Notes: generated by a model from the sequence alone, not told the origin. A stretch of DNA of 64,000 nt from Pseudarthrobacter sp. NIBRBAC000502770 (GCF_006517815.1 NZ_CP041198.1:1240001-1304000), one strand, 5' to 3'. Positions 51,050 to 60,865 are shown, counted from the first letter of the stretch. Numbers and translations are program-made.

Positions 51050-51982
51050 TTCGCACTTCCTTACAAGAAGAGAAGCAGGCCCTGCACTCGAGGAAGATAC
51101 CCACATGGAACTGTAATTCGTAGCTCCTTGAGCTTTGGCGTAGGTGCTAAGAGCATTCGGGTCGCCTCATCGAGTTCTTAGGCTTCGGAACATTGGAATG
51201 GATGCTAAACCCGAATACGATTGCCGGGCACGAGTGATGAGTACTCGATTTTGGCTGCCACTCATGAAGCGGGAAAACAAGTGTCCCGACGCGTCGGGCA
51301 TTACCTGGCAGGGCACTGATCCTCGATGGAGACGTTCGCTGGTGGCCAGCGTCTACCACCGACCCTCCTAAACCTCCAGGCCTTGGCCATGCGCCCTGCA
51401 GCCGGCCAGCTATCAGGGAAACGTTGGAGCAAAGAGGCGTCTGCGCGGATTTAGTCGTCAGGGTCAGCGCGCCAATGCGCTGCAGATGTTGCTGGGGACA
51501 TTGGCTCCCGCTCCGGGGACCAGCGCCAATTTCGCTATTCCCAGGGGCTGGGGAATAGCGGGCCCCTTGGTCGACGTCGCCGGCGGCAGCGGGTCCGTCG
51601 TCATTGGCCATGGCGCGGAGGAATTTTCGTCTTTATCCGATGCGGTTGACAGGGCTGCTTCCACGACTGTCATTTCGCGGCGGGCCGGTGGCACGCTGAT
51701 AGCTTGGCCGACGTTTGCCTTTTCGACTGCCTTGTTGATGATCTCTGCTTGTCGCCACAGCTGGCTGGGTGTGCGGTGAAACCTGCGTCAGCAGCGCCGG
51801 GGCAGAGGTCAGCCAATATAAGTAGTAGGGCATGACGCCTATTGATCGGGCGAGCCCGAATCATGCGGCCATGACGCCACCGCCCCTAGGGATCAGTTCA
51901 AACAGAATTCCATGAAGGTCCAGCGCCGTCCTCAAATAGGCATCTCGGTTCCCCGAGGGGCCGGACCCCCAAGGGTTTTTAC
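51050..51982. other. gene-poor stretch with one possible broken frame
   Basis: On the - strand 51464-51786 stays open and reads QAEIINKAVEKANVGQAIS.. and LGIAKLALVPGAGANVPSN, which looks partly protein-like, but there is no start codon and the region upstream changes frame. No family is recognised. The rest shows nothing convincing. Confidence 0.35.
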
Positions 51983-53083
51983 TTAGTAGCCGAAGGCGCT
52001 CCGCATGGACGGTGCGGTGGCCGCGTTGCCCAGGTGGTTGGTGATGCCCAGGACGTCCTCCGTGTCACGGAGCATCGAGTAGTGGTTGAACGCTGTATCT
52101 GACGTTGTCCCGGCCGGGATGGTCGGGGCGATCACGGCTGTAGCCACGACCTGGGGGGAAGGGACGGTGGTGAAGTCCTCCGGCTCATCCCAGGTCACGT
52201 AGACCAGGACGGTACCTGCCTTGTAGGCCGCGCTGTTGGTGATCTTTGGAAGCCAGCGCTGCAGGAACAGGTCGCCGGGCCCGGGGTCAACCTCGCCGCC
52301 GCAGGATGAGCATCCGCCGTCATCGGTTGGACCTAGGGTGGCAAAGGCTGGCAGGGTGTCGGTATCCAAGGCTGTGGCCAGGGGTGAATTGGTCACGTCC
52401 GTGGTATCGGTGACCACGTTCTGGCTTCCGACCGGAACATCCCATTGGGCGCAGTCCTCGGCGATGTTCGAGTAGTAGTTCACCGCTTCATGGTGCGCCG
52501 TGTAGATTTTGTTGGCGCTGTCGTTGTGGTCACAGTTGAACGGCATCCCGAAGGCGTAGTTCCGCCACTGCCGCCCGGACTGCTTGACCTGGTTGTAGAT
52601 GTTGTCCGCACTCAACATGCCCGATGAGTCCCCGGTGATGCCTTGGGTCGAGCCGGAGGTCATGGCGATGTAATTGGGCAGGGACGGGTGCAGCTCGGTC
52701 GTGAAGTTGGTAGCGAGTCCACAGTTCTTCACCACGGTGCCATTGAAGTACGGCATCTTCTGCTGGGCGTGCTGCAGTGTCAGGTTCTCAAAGGTGATCC
52801 AGATAATGTGCTGGTACTGTGCCGGCGCCGGACCGGGGGCCCCGCACATACCATTGGCCGGCTGCGGGGTCAGCGTGGGGCTGGGGCTGGGGCTCGGGGT
52901 CGCCGTCGCCTCGCGGCTCTGCGTCTGGGCAGTCGGGGCCGGAACTGTGGGCTGCACCGGTGCGGTTTGGGGCTGGCAGGCCGAAACCGTGACGAGAGCC
53001 AGGAGCAGCAGCCGAACCGTAGGGGCGCGTCTGTGTGAGCTTCGTTTGTCGGCCCCGGGCCTGGGTGGAAATGGGACTATCAC
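51983..53083 (-). CDS. secreted phosphoesterase lipoprotein, divergent type
   Basis: This 366-aa protein has a lipoprotein signal with lipobox VTVSAC (Cys about residue 36), a Thr/Pro/Ser-rich linker, and a phosphoesterase domain: HIIWITFENLTLQHAQQKMPYF, TELHPSLPNYIAMTSGSTQG, WRNYAFGMPFNCDHND, and LVYVTWDEPEDFTTV, with AFNHYSMLRDTEDVLG near the end. The Glu-Asn, Asp and His positions match the PF04185 metal site, but the sequence is far from the other copies in the window. It is probably membrane-tethered outside the cell and hydrolyses phosphomonoesters or phospholipids. Confidence 0.9.
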   Translation of the reverse strand: MIVPFPPRPGADKRSSHRRAPTVRLLLLALVTVSACQPQTAPVQPTVPAPTAQTQSREATATPSPSPSPTLTPQPANGMCGAPGPAPAQYQHIIWITFENLTLQHAQQKMPYFNGTVVKNCGLATNFTTELHPSLPNYIAMTSGSTQGITGDSSGMLSADNIYNQVKQSGRQWRNYAFGMPFNCDHNDSANKIYTAHHEAVNYYSNIAEDCAQWDVPVGSQNVVTDTTDVTNSPLATALDTDTLPAFATLGPTDDGGCSSCGGEVDPGPGDLFLQRWLPKITNSAAYKAGTVLVYVTWDEPEDFTTVPSPQVVATAVIAPTIPAGTTSDTAFNHYSMLRDTEDVLGITNHLGNAATAPSMRSAFGY

Positions 53084-53386
53084 GCTGCTGTGCTCCTTTC
53101 ACCCCGGAGGACTAGTGGCCGACCATTATTTCGGCTGGGAGAAGATGTGCGATTTGGCGTCGGCTGCGTACTGGCCGTTCTGACACTGAGACATACCGGG
53201 TCTGCGCTGGGGACCTTACCGGTGGCACCCGCAATACCGTCCGCCGCGTCGTGGAAAGGCGTTGGGTGCAACCTGGGTTGCGGGTTCAAGTTTCGCCGGC
53301 ATCGGAACCAAGAGTGTTCCGATGCCCGAGAAAGGTCAGGGCTGCTTCTTGAGACCATCGGCGCAACTGGCCGCGGTCCCCTCGTC
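53084..53386. other. spacer between two phosphoesterase genes
   Basis: No gene is seen. Both neighbours are on the - strand, and the left part must contain the promoter of the divergent-type phosphoesterase; no clear promoter motif is apparent. Confidence 0.35.
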
Positions 53387-54496
53387 CTAGGTTCTGGATC
53401 GGTAGACGTCCTTGCCGAAGGCGTCAACTCCCGGCTCGCCCGCGCCGGCCAGGCGGGGGAGGGAGAAGAAGCCTTCAATGCTGGCGAGCAGACTGTAGTG
53501 GTTGTAAGGGTGATCCGAGGTGGCGCCGGCCAGAGTGAACGGGGAAATGACCAGCGCGCCCACTTGGCCTCCTGCGGTTCCGCCTGTGACGCCTGTTGAG
53601 GGCCCGACGGTGCCCCCGTCCGTTTCGTCGAAGGTGATGACAAGCATTCCGTCCTTTTGGAATGCAGGGGAGGCCAGGATGCTGGGGATGTTGTCGCGCA
53701 GCCAGGTGTCGGCTGCTGGCAAGCCTCCGGGGGTGTCGTCGGCGCAGGGGTCGTCGTGTCCGTCGTGGCAAAGATTAGGGGAGATGTAGGAAAGGTTGGG
53801 GGTGGTTCCGGCGGACTTCAGGTCCTGCTGGAGGGCGGAGAGGTTGACGACGTTGGTCTGGCAGGCAGGCGTTGAGGTTACCGATTGGAAGTAGACGAAC
53901 GGATCATGGCGGGTCGCATATTGGTTCCTGGCGGTGGCTTTTGCGTTTTCGTCCGCGCTGTCCAGGGTCGGGTGCTGGCATGGGGTGGACATGTCTTCCA
54001 TATACGCTTTCCAGGTTTTGCCAGCGTCCCTGAGTTGGCTGGCAATGGTTTGAACGTTGTCGGGGTAGACACAGCCGGTGCCCAGCAACCTCCCCTGCGA
54101 GTCTGTGCCGGATGACCTGAACCGGGTGTAGGTTGGGCAGTCTTTTTCCGTGCTGCTGTTGGGTGGCTGGCCTGAGACTTGGGCCAGATAGTTCGGCAGC
54201 GAGTTGTGCGCGATGCCGTAGTAGTTGCTCAGCAGGACGCCCTGCTGCCTCAGTGTTGTGGACAGGTAGGGTGCAGGGGACTTGCTGCCCCACACCTCGT
54301 CGTACCCCTTGTTCTCCAGGTTGATCACGAAGACGTGTCCTGGCGTGCCGGCCTGTGCTGTCGGGCCCGGTGCAGATGGCGCGCACCCGGCAGCGACGGC
54401 CGTCAGCAGGGCCAGCACAATGAACACTGCCGGCAGCTGCCGCCGGGGCAGCCTCCACGATCGTTGTGGTGCATGCAGCAGGCGTGTTGTGTCCAT
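53387..54496 (-). CDS. secreted phosphoesterase lipoprotein, intact copy
   Basis: The 369-aa protein has a basic N-terminus, a hydrophobic core and the lipobox AVAAGC (Cys about residue 38), directly followed by the phosphoesterase domain: VINLENKGYDEVWG, YYGIAHNSLPNYLAQVSGQ, TWKAYMEDMSTPC, ISPNLCHDGHDDPC, VITFDETDGGTVG, and NHYSLLASIEGFF. All metal-ligand positions expected in PF04185 are present. This is the reference copy for the frameshifted copy at 46245 and the ruined copy at 56950. A segment CGGTACTATCGCAC lies 40 bp upstream and recurs at 62640. Confidence 0.93.
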   Translation of the reverse strand: MDTTRLLHAPQRSWRLPRRQLPAVFIVLALLTAVAAGCAPSAPGPTAQAGTPGHVFVINLENKGYDEVWGSKSPAPYLSTTLRQQGVLLSNYYGIAHNSLPNYLAQVSGQPPNSSTEKDCPTYTRFRSSGTDSQGRLLGTGCVYPDNVQTIASQLRDAGKTWKAYMEDMSTPCQHPTLDSADENAKATARNQYATRHDPFVYFQSVTSTPACQTNVVNLSALQQDLKSAGTTPNLSYISPNLCHDGHDDPCADDTPGGLPAADTWLRDNIPSILASPAFQKDGMLVITFDETDGGTVGPSTGVTGGTAGGQVGALVISPFTLAGATSDHPYNHYSLLASIEGFFSLPRLAGAGEPGVDAFGKDVYRSRT

Positions 54497-54619
54497 GTGG
54501 CGCTCCTGATGGCTGGGTTACAGGACTTGCCGGTTTCGGTACTATCGCACATCCACCCCGGTAACGGCCCGGGTAACGTCTGGGAGTTCACCACGAATTC
54601 AGCGCCCTTTAGTTCAGTC

Positions 54620-54973
54620 ATGGCAACCTCACCGACGTCCGGAAGGGAGCAGGCCTCCTCCGCGGAGAGACAAGTCACTTTGCGTCGAGTAGGCCGCGCA
54701 AACCTGCTTGCTCTGGTCCGCGCAGTCTTGGAGCTCATGTTGGACTCATCAAGAATCCGCGCCTTTACCATCCTGATCGCCAAGCTGGTCATCGTGGCCA
54801 TTCTCATTCTCGTCATTGGCTCTACTGTGATGAGGTTTTCGTTCTTGCAGCCCGACGCATACTCCCGGGAACGCGGGAGGGATCCAAGCGGACCCGTACG
54901 ATCCCGGACGGTAGGGCGGGACGAAAGTCAGCGACCGCCCGAAGCTGATGCGAAAAAACTTGCCGCAGCGTGA
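54620..54973 (+). CDS. possible single-pass membrane protein
   Basis: The 117-aa frame from ATG 54620 has one strong hydrophobic helix (ILIAKLVIVAILILVIGSTVM, about residues 50-70), with a polar, partly basic tail (RDPSGPVRSRTVGRDESQRPPEADAKK). ATG 54738 is an alternative start for a shorter 78-aa form. No ribosome-binding site is obvious. The hydrophobic helix is the main support. Function unknown. Confidence 0.45.
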   Translation: MATSPTSGREQASSAERQVTLRRVGRANLLALVRAVLELMLDSSRIRAFTILIAKLVIVAILILVIGSTVMRFSFLQPDAYSRERGRDPSGPVRSRTVGRDESQRPPEADAKKLAAA

Positions 54974-55114
54974 GCACACGCGAAGGACGGCCTCTGACTG
55001 ACCACACTCGCTAATCTGTTTTCTCCCAGTTCATTCCCAGCGCCCGGGTCCAAGCTGGTGTGAAAGTGGGGCGCAAAGCCTGGGCGGGTGCATTGGGAGT
55101 CAGGAGCGGCCCAC

Positions 55115-55801
55115 ATGGAGGAGCGGATTTTGCTTCCTGTCATGCGTTCCTGGTGGTGGTCAGCGGCGGGCGTGTGGCTGTATGCGGCCACTCTTTGGGT
55201 CGGGAGCGCTCTAACGCTGCTGGGGCAGCGAAATCCGGAAATAGCCGTCGACGTTGCCCTGGCCGACTCCCGGGTGCCTGCGCTGGTGATTCTGAGCGAA
55301 GGTATCCACTACGCGTTCGGCCCCGTTGGGGCATCCGCCCTGGTGGTCATTATCTGCGCCTATCTGCTCTGGATCAGAAAGAAGCCGGCCCAGGCCCTGG
55401 CCTTCGCCCTCATCGTCGGCTCAGGCTGGCTGGCGGCGACGCTTGCCAAAATGCTTGTGGCACGGCCACGGCCATCGGCTGCATCGCTTCATCCGGTCAT
55501 AGCCGAGACCGGATACAACAGCTATCCCTCGGGTCATACCGCTTTCGCAGCGGCCTTTGTCGTGGCAGTCGTGCTGGTCTTAGCCCGGAGCAGGAAGGCA
55601 CAGCTGGCAAGCCTGGGAGCCGGTGCAGTGTTCGTCGTCGTGGTCGCGTTCTCCAGGGTGTACCTAGGCGTGCATTACATCAGCGATGTCACCGCGTCCG
55701 TCCTGGTCGTCACCGCTGCTCTCATGATGTGCGCGCCCGTCTGGAACACCGTGCTGGTATCCCGGCTCCCTGCGGGGCAACCGGGCAAACGGGCGGGATG
55801 A
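55115..55801 (+). CDS. PAP2-family phosphatase
   Basis: The 228-aa membrane protein has six helices and all PAP2 motifs: KMLVARPRPS (motif 1), SYPSGHTAFA (motif 2) and SRVYLGVHYISDV (motif 3), with the catalytic His residues intact. It may dephosphorylate undecaprenyl pyrophosphate or phosphatidic acid on the outer leaflet. ATG 55115 follows AGGAG at 55103-55107. Unlike the related gene at 50273, nothing essential is missing. Its neighbours are phosphoesterase and CopC genes. Confidence 0.92.
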   Translation: MEERILLPVMRSWWWSAAGVWLYAATLWVGSALTLLGQRNPEIAVDVALADSRVPALVILSEGIHYAFGPVGASALVVIICAYLLWIRKKPAQALAFALIVGSGWLAATLAKMLVARPRPSAASLHPVIAETGYNSYPSGHTAFAAAFVVAVVLVLARSRKAQLASLGAGAVFVVVVAFSRVYLGVHYISDVTASVLVVTAALMMCAPVWNTVLVSRLPAGQPGKRAG

Positions 55802-56225
55802 GACATCGATGGCACGTCCGTCCCGGGACATCACCGGCATCGACGGCCGCTGCGCCCTGCCACACACACCCCATAAGCAACACCGACAGTCTCGCGAATC
55901 AGGCGGCTTTCCCCGTTGCGGGTCAATCCTGCGGTGTTTGCCGCCACTGAACACAATACCTGCCGTGCTGCCCGGACGGTTTCAAACGCCGATAAGAGAG
56001 ATTTCCTCCACCTGCCCACGCCCCGACCGACAGTTACTCGCTGCCCAGCACGGTGACTGTGAGCGGTCCACCGTTGGGGTAAATTCGGGTCATCCACGGT
56101 TCCGAACCGGAACCGTTGGGTAGCGCCCTGGCCAGTGGCAGCGCTGGATAGCCCGCGGACTCGGACGCGGACCCTTTCGAGGTAGTGGTTCAAGCTCGCC
56201 CGGGTGCCTGGACGGCCTGCCTGGC
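55802..56225. other. gap without recognisable gene
   Basis: The stretch separates convergent PAP2 (+) and CopC (-) genes. No gene, repeat or strong hairpin is seen. Confidence 0.35.
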
Positions 56226-56786
56226 TTAGTTCTCGGTTTCGGGGCTTCGCAATCGGCGCCTGACGAAAAGGGCAAGGACACCGAACGCGATGAGCAGGAC
56301 AATCGCAGTGGCCACCGCCGTGATCAGCCTTGTTTGGAAACTGGGGCCTTCGGTTGCCGCGGCGGATGGTGCCTGCGTCGGTGCGTTTGTATTGGTTGTG
56401 CCGGCGGTGAAGGTGAAGGTGCCTTCGATGGGGTGGCCGTCGGAGGAAACGACCCGCCAGACCACGGTGTATTTGCCGTTCGGAGCGTCTGGTTTGATGG
56501 CTTGGGTGACGTGGTTGTCGATGATGGTGACGGGCCTGTCGGCTTGATCGGTGCCGGTGGCATCCTGCACGCGGACGATCGAATTGATGGCAATGGGTGT
56601 GTGGTCGAACGTCAATCCGACCTTGGCCGGAACGGTGCTGACGGTGGAGCCATTGGCTGGGTCGCTGGACTCCAGGGCATCGTGTGCTTGCGCTGCCGCG
56701 GTGGGTGCCATCAGTAACGCAGGGGTTACCAATGGGAGCAGTGTCCGTGACAGCCGGCCTGTGGGACCGTGACGCTGTGTCTTCAT
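56226..56786 (-). CDS. copC: CopC-type copper-binding protein, copy 2
   Basis: The 186-aa protein is closely similar to the one at 41767: signal ending AAAQAHDALESSDPANGS with the mature N-terminal His, VGLTFDHTPIAINSIVRVQDA, IDNHVTQAIKPDAPNGKY, WRVVSSDGHPIEGTFTF with the Asp-x-His ligand pair, and a C-terminal anchor helix. ATG 56786 is preferred; the frame is open to 57020 across the YcnI relic. It is preceded on the - strand by only the last 32 codons of a YcnI gene, so this copper set is a broken duplicate. Confidence 0.92.
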   Translation of the reverse strand: MKTQRHGPTGRLSRTLLPLVTPALLMAPTAAAQAHDALESSDPANGSTVSTVPAKVGLTFDHTPIAINSIVRVQDATGTDQADRPVTIIDNHVTQAIKPDAPNGKYTVVWRVVSSDGHPIEGTFTFTAGTTNTNAPTQAPSAAATEGPSFQTRLITAVATAIVLLIAFGVLALFVRRRLRSPETEN

Positions 56787-56851
56787 GAGGGTCCTTTCAG
56801 TGAGGCCCGGGCTGCGGCGGGACGGGCCGCCGCAGCCCTTCGGGGTTAACG

Positions 56852-56950
56852 TTATTTGGCGTCGCTGCGGGTACGGCGTCCGGCGAGGACGAGCCCCAGA
56901 GTTGCTGCGCCCACCACGAAGCCGGCGGCGCCCAGCACGATGCCCCACAC
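56852..56950 (-). pseudogene. C-terminal relic of YcnI
   Basis: The - strand reads VWGIVLGAAGFVVGAATLG and LVLAGRRTRSDAK to a stop, matching the end of the YcnI protein at 42424 (VWAIILGSAGFVLGAAALG, RRTRAAK). Similarity ends abruptly at 56950, where phosphoesterase sequence begins on the other strand. The gene order relative to CopC is the same as in the intact set. Confidence 0.88.
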
Positions 56951-57885
56951 TGAACCTCGAAAACCAGGGATACGACCGGGTGTTTGGGACTGAATCGGCG
57001 GCCCCGTATCTCTCGGGCACGCTGCGGCCCCAAGGAGTGTTGCTGACCCAGTATTACGGCATCGCCCATGACTCCTTGCCTAATTATCTGGCCCAGATCT
57101 CCGGGCAGCCACCCAACGACAGCACGGCCCTTGATTTGCCACGCCTTCAGCGCGTTCGTCACCACAGGCACCGACAGCAAGGGACGCCTGACGGGCGACG
57201 GGTGCGTGTATCGGTCCGGTGTCCCGACCCTCGCGGGCCAACTAACGGTTGCCGGGAGACATGGAAGGGCTACATGGAAGACATGCCGTCGCCTGCCTGC
57301 ACCCGGCCCCCGGCGCTGAAGACAGTTCACATAAGACCCCGCAGGACCAGTACGCGACGCGGCGCAACCCCGTCGTCTACTTCCGCTCCATCATCGACTC
57401 CACGAGCTGCGCCGGGAACGACGTCGACTACAACCAGCTATCCAGGGACCTCGGTTCCGTGGCCGCGACCCCGAACCTGGCGTACATCTCGCCCAATGTC
57501 TGCCACGACGGCCACGACAAGCCCTGTTCCGACGGCACCCCCGGAGGCCTGGCAGCTGCAGATCAATGGCTACGCACCGCGTTCCCCCCGATCCTGTCCT
57601 CTCCGGCGTTCGCACAGGACGGGATGCTCATCATCACCTTCGATGAGGCCGACGGCGGCCGAGCAGGCCCCTCAATATCGACTGACCGGGGGAACCGCTG
57701 GCGGACAGATCGGCGCCCTGGTCCTTTCCCCCTACAGCACTCCGGGCGGCACGTCCGCGCAGCCGTACAACCACTACAGCCTGCTGGCCACGATCGAGGA
57801 CTTTTTCTCCCTGTCCCGCCTCGGCACAGCAGCAGAACCCGGCATCACCCCCTTCGGACCCGATGTCTACAAAACCTCGACATAG
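56950..57885 (+). pseudogene. ruined phosphoesterase gene, 5'-truncated with several frameshifts
   Basis: Phosphoesterase motifs appear in order but jump between frames: LNLENQGYDRVFG and YYGIAHDSLPNYLAQISGQ (frame of 56950), then VTTGTDSKGRLTGDGCVY (second frame), WKGYMEDMPSPAC (first), QYATRRNPVVYF to TPNLAYISPNVCHDGHD and LIITFDEADGG (third), and finally IGALVLSPYS to the stop (first). At least four frameshifts are needed. The signal peptide and first strand are missing; the gene starts exactly at the junction with the YcnI relic. Confidence 0.9.
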
Positions 57886-58036
57886 CCGGGACGACCAAAC
57901 GGTCCATCCACGGGGTGCCGTGAGCGTGACGGTTGGTTCCATCTATTGCCGTGCAGCGTCAGTTTCACAGTAAGCTCCGTTCGGGGCCCTCAATGGTCAG
58001 GGGCCTTTCGAAGCAGCGCTGAGGAGGGGTCTGGGT

Positions 58037-59527
58037 TTGACGGGGCAAATCCCGTGGCGGTGGAGGGTCGCTGCCGTTTCGCTGGCGGCGGTGACCGGGT
58101 TCTGTGCCGCTGCCATCATGTTCGCAGGCGGCGACGGCATACCCGCCTCCTCTGCCTCCCGGGCCCGGTCCCAACCCGCCGAGAAGGTCCGCCAACCAAC
58201 CGCCCCGCTGGTGCTCCCGGCAGCCCTCCAGCTCGCGGATCAACCTGCCGCGACAGTTCCAGGCGGCTACGCGATGTCCTTGACCGCTGTTGTCGGAGGA
58301 CGCCAAGTCAGGGCGTCATGGACGTACGTGAACGGCCTGCCAGGATTAAACACGCACCTGGATGCCTGGCTGCTTGCCACTTTGGACAAAGCGGCCGCAG
58401 CGGCCGCACCCTACGGCGGCCGCTACCGCCAGGTGATGGCCGTGAACGCTGCCCCTGCTCCGGTCCCTTCCCTCACCGTCACGGCCGAGCCCGTGCTGGC
58501 CGGTGGAACTGTCATCATGTTCCGGGAGAGAGTGAGGGATACCGGTCCGGACGGCAAAATCACCGTGAGCTCGGAAACCTTCACCGTCGACACGATCTCG
58601 GGTCAAGTGCGCCGTTCTTCGGACTTGCTGCGGCCCGAGGCCCTGGACGGGTTCCGCTCACGCGCCAGAGGGATTCCCGTCGGCATCGCCGCGCCGGCCG
58701 GGCAGCAGCCCGCACCAACCGATGTGGTCCTGGCACCGTCCGGAGAGCTTCACGTCGCCGCGGGACATGGGCCGTCCGGCCGGGCGCAGACGACCACTAT
58801 CCCTGCCGCTGAAGCCGAGGCCCTGATCAACGGCGCCGGCCGCGAAGTACTGGCCCAACTACGGACTCCTGCAGTTGCCCCGCAGGCCGTTCCGGCAGCA
58901 CTTCGCCATGTCAATTGTGACTTGGTCCCGTGTGCGGCCCTGACCTATGACGACGGCCCGGACGCCAACACAACGCCCCAACTCCTGACCATCCTGAAAG
59001 ACAACAACGTCCAGGCAACCTTCTTCATGACCGGTGCCAACGCTGCCGCCCACCCCGCAACAGCCAGGCAGGTCGCCGACGCCGGCCACGCCATCGGCAA
59101 TCACACCTACAGCCACCCATACCTGACCAAACTCACCTCCGCGGCGGTCAAGAACGAAATGGACCGCACCGATGCCGCGATCCGGGCCGCGACCGGCTCG
59201 GCGCCGCTTCTGATGCGCCCCCCGTACGGGGCAGCCGACGCCACAGTGCAGGCAGCCGTCGGCAAACCCCTGATCATCTGGGCCGTCCACTCCCTTGACT
59301 GGCAAAGTAGGAACCCTGCAGTGTTCGTGCCCAAAGTGTTGAAGGAAATCACTCCGGGCGCGGTGATTCTCATGCACGATGTGGACCCGACAACCATCGC
59401 GGGCCAGCAGGAACTGGTCACCAGCCTGCAAACGCAGGGCTACCAGCTCGTCACAGTGCCGCAGCTCTTCGAGGGAACACCGCTGCTGCCCGGTCATGTC
59501 TACAGGTCACGGCCAGAACGCAAATAG
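58037..59527 (+). CDS. secreted polysaccharide deacetylase (NodB domain)
   Basis: This 496-aa protein has an N-terminal membrane/signal helix (VAAVSLAAVTGFCAAAIMFAGG), a ~260-aa region related to the extra domain of surface deacetylases (RsiV/DUF3298-like appearance: YVNGLPGLNTHLDAWL; TVDTISGQVRRSSDLL), and a C-terminal NodB domain. Its motifs are TYDDGPD near residue 304, HTYSHP with the metal His pair, RPPYGA, WAVHSLDWQ and VILMHDVD. It should remove N-acetyl groups from peptidoglycan or a related polymer. TTG 58037 follows GGAGGGG. Confidence 0.92.
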   Translation: MTGQIPWRWRVAAVSLAAVTGFCAAAIMFAGGDGIPASSASRARSQPAEKVRQPTAPLVLPAALQLADQPAATVPGGYAMSLTAVVGGRQVRASWTYVNGLPGLNTHLDAWLLATLDKAAAAAAPYGGRYRQVMAVNAAPAPVPSLTVTAEPVLAGGTVIMFRERVRDTGPDGKITVSSETFTVDTISGQVRRSSDLLRPEALDGFRSRARGIPVGIAAPAGQQPAPTDVVLAPSGELHVAAGHGPSGRAQTTTIPAAEAEALINGAGREVLAQLRTPAVAPQAVPAALRHVNCDLVPCAALTYDDGPDANTTPQLLTILKDNNVQATFFMTGANAAAHPATARQVADAGHAIGNHTYSHPYLTKLTSAAVKNEMDRTDAAIRAATGSAPLLMRPPYGAADATVQAAVGKPLIIWAVHSLDWQSRNPAVFVPKVLKEITPGAVILMHDVDPTTIAGQQELVTSLQTQGYQLVTVPQLFEGTPLLPGHVYRSRPERK

Positions 59528-60590
59528 TCAGCGCACGGGTGGACTGACCCGCGGCTCTGGCAGAGGCAACCCGAAAATAGCCCGGGCCGGATTCGATGCG
59601 CTGGGCACAAGAAAGGTTGGTAATGTCCGGTTTCCTACCGGATAATCTGGGGCGGCAGGCGTTCTTCCTTGTCGGGGGAGCGATTCTCATGTCCTTGCCC
59701 GGGAGCACCTGCTGCAGGGGGAGGGGCTGGTTCCCGGTCTCAGCACGTCTGGAGCCAGCCCCGCTTTCGTCGAAACCAAAGAGATGACCCGGGTCCAAGG
59801 ACCGACCTGGTGCGGGTACTGCGCACTTAAGGAATCGACCTGACCCGCTCTGGTGGCTCAGGTCCAGGCGCGCCGCAATCGCCGCCCCGGGCCCGGAAAA
59901 ATCGCTAGGGTCTTCCCAGGCCAATGTCAACGGGATCTCCGGCCTGCAACATCCTGCGTGGCGCTTGACTGTCGCCACGAACCCACAAGTGCCGAATCGG
60001 GCTCACTTCATCAATAACCCCGCCCGGTGTCCCTGCCAGCTTCGCGGACCGTTCTTTCGTGGCCCCGCGCGGGGGGCTCCATACTCAGTTCCCCCGGCCA
60101 AGAGACACGCAGGTTCAGCAACGCCAATTATTTCGTTAGCTCGGGCCACCATGCCGGCTTCCCAGGAGGGGGTAGTACCAGTCGGACACCACCGCAGCCC
60201 CGGCGTCACCATCCGGGACAGCATCCCGACAAACGATATAGAGGACGCCATAAGTTGGGCTCGTGAACGGATCGAGGCCCGGGGGCTGAGTTTGGTGCCG
60301 TCTACTTTCCGTCTGGGGGGCGGCGGTTCAAGGACTTGAGCGCTGGCGTCGAGTTTTGCCCGCTCTGTCGGCTGGTGCCGCTAGGCAGGCGCTGGCCCTG
60401 TGGCAGGGCCAGCGTCGGGAAGGACCACGCTTCCCTGGGGCAGGCCTTGCTGAATGGTGCGACAAAGTATATTTCTTCGTATTGGGGGAGGAATGGTACC
60501 GGGCGATCCGGCCGTATCCGCCGGGCCATCACCGCTGAGAGACACATGGCCTGGGCCGCCCGTTAGGATGAGGACTCGGCGCCAAGAGAG
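59528..60590. other. gene-poor stretch
   Basis: Several short frames overlap, but none has a convincing start and family. A + strand fragment near 60220-60310 (DIEDAISWARERIEARGLSLVPS) followed in another frame by FCPLC could be a broken small gene around a G-run at 60316-60321. I do not see an intact gene. Confidence 0.35.
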
Positions 60591-60594
60591 CCCG

Positions 60595-60622
60595 AAAAAG
60601 CGCGCCCGTTCGCTGAGCGCGC
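60595..60622 (-). terminator. terminator of the small helical gene
   Basis: On the - strand two GCGCGC blocks (60622-60617 and 60605-60600) pair across an 11-base loop and are followed by TTTTT (60599-60595), 37 bp after the stop of the 68-aa gene. Confidence 0.65.
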
Positions 60623-60658
60623 CCTTCCCGGAATGCCTGGCAGTCCGTGAGGACGGGT

Positions 60659-60865
60659 CTATTCGGCCAGCTTCGCGACGGACTGGGCCCAAAGGAAGAA
60701 CTTGTTGGTCCCGAGATCCTTGACGGTCTTGATGTTCAGGGCTTCCTTGAGCTTTTGGGCGTCGCCTTCCGAGAGGCCTTTCAAGGCTTCAACCGGCGCT
60801 TTGGCCAGTTCGTCGATGCCCTTGTCGAGGTATTCCTTGTCGAACTTCGCGTTGATTCCAGCCAT
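60659..60865 (-). CDS. 68-aa conserved helical protein
   Basis: The protein reads KFDKEYLDKGIDELAKAPVEALKGL, then GDAQKLKEALNIKTVKDLG and FFLWAQSVAKLAE. It is a small soluble helical domain, possibly a helix-hairpin-helix-like unit (LSEGDAQKLKEALNIKTVKDLG resembles such motifs in proteins that bind DNA or nucleotides). The - strand start is preceded by AGGAGAGC, a good ribosome-binding site. It has its own terminator. I recall similar short proteins in Actinobacteria but cannot name a function. Confidence 0.75.
   Translation of the reverse strand: MAGINAKFDKEYLDKGIDELAKAPVEALKGLSEGDAQKLKEALNIKTVKDLGTNKFFLWAQSVAKLAE

Noticed and set aside
54179..54619. Long + frame over the N-terminal part of the phosphoesterase gene at 53387-54496
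   Set aside because: It is antisense to a clear lipoprotein signal and phosphoesterase domain; only its 3' part beyond 54620, with a hydrophobic helix, was kept as a possible gene.
60336..60566. Short + frame with an FCPLC motif
   Set aside because: Only one Cys pair, no start site, and three overlapping frames of equal quality.
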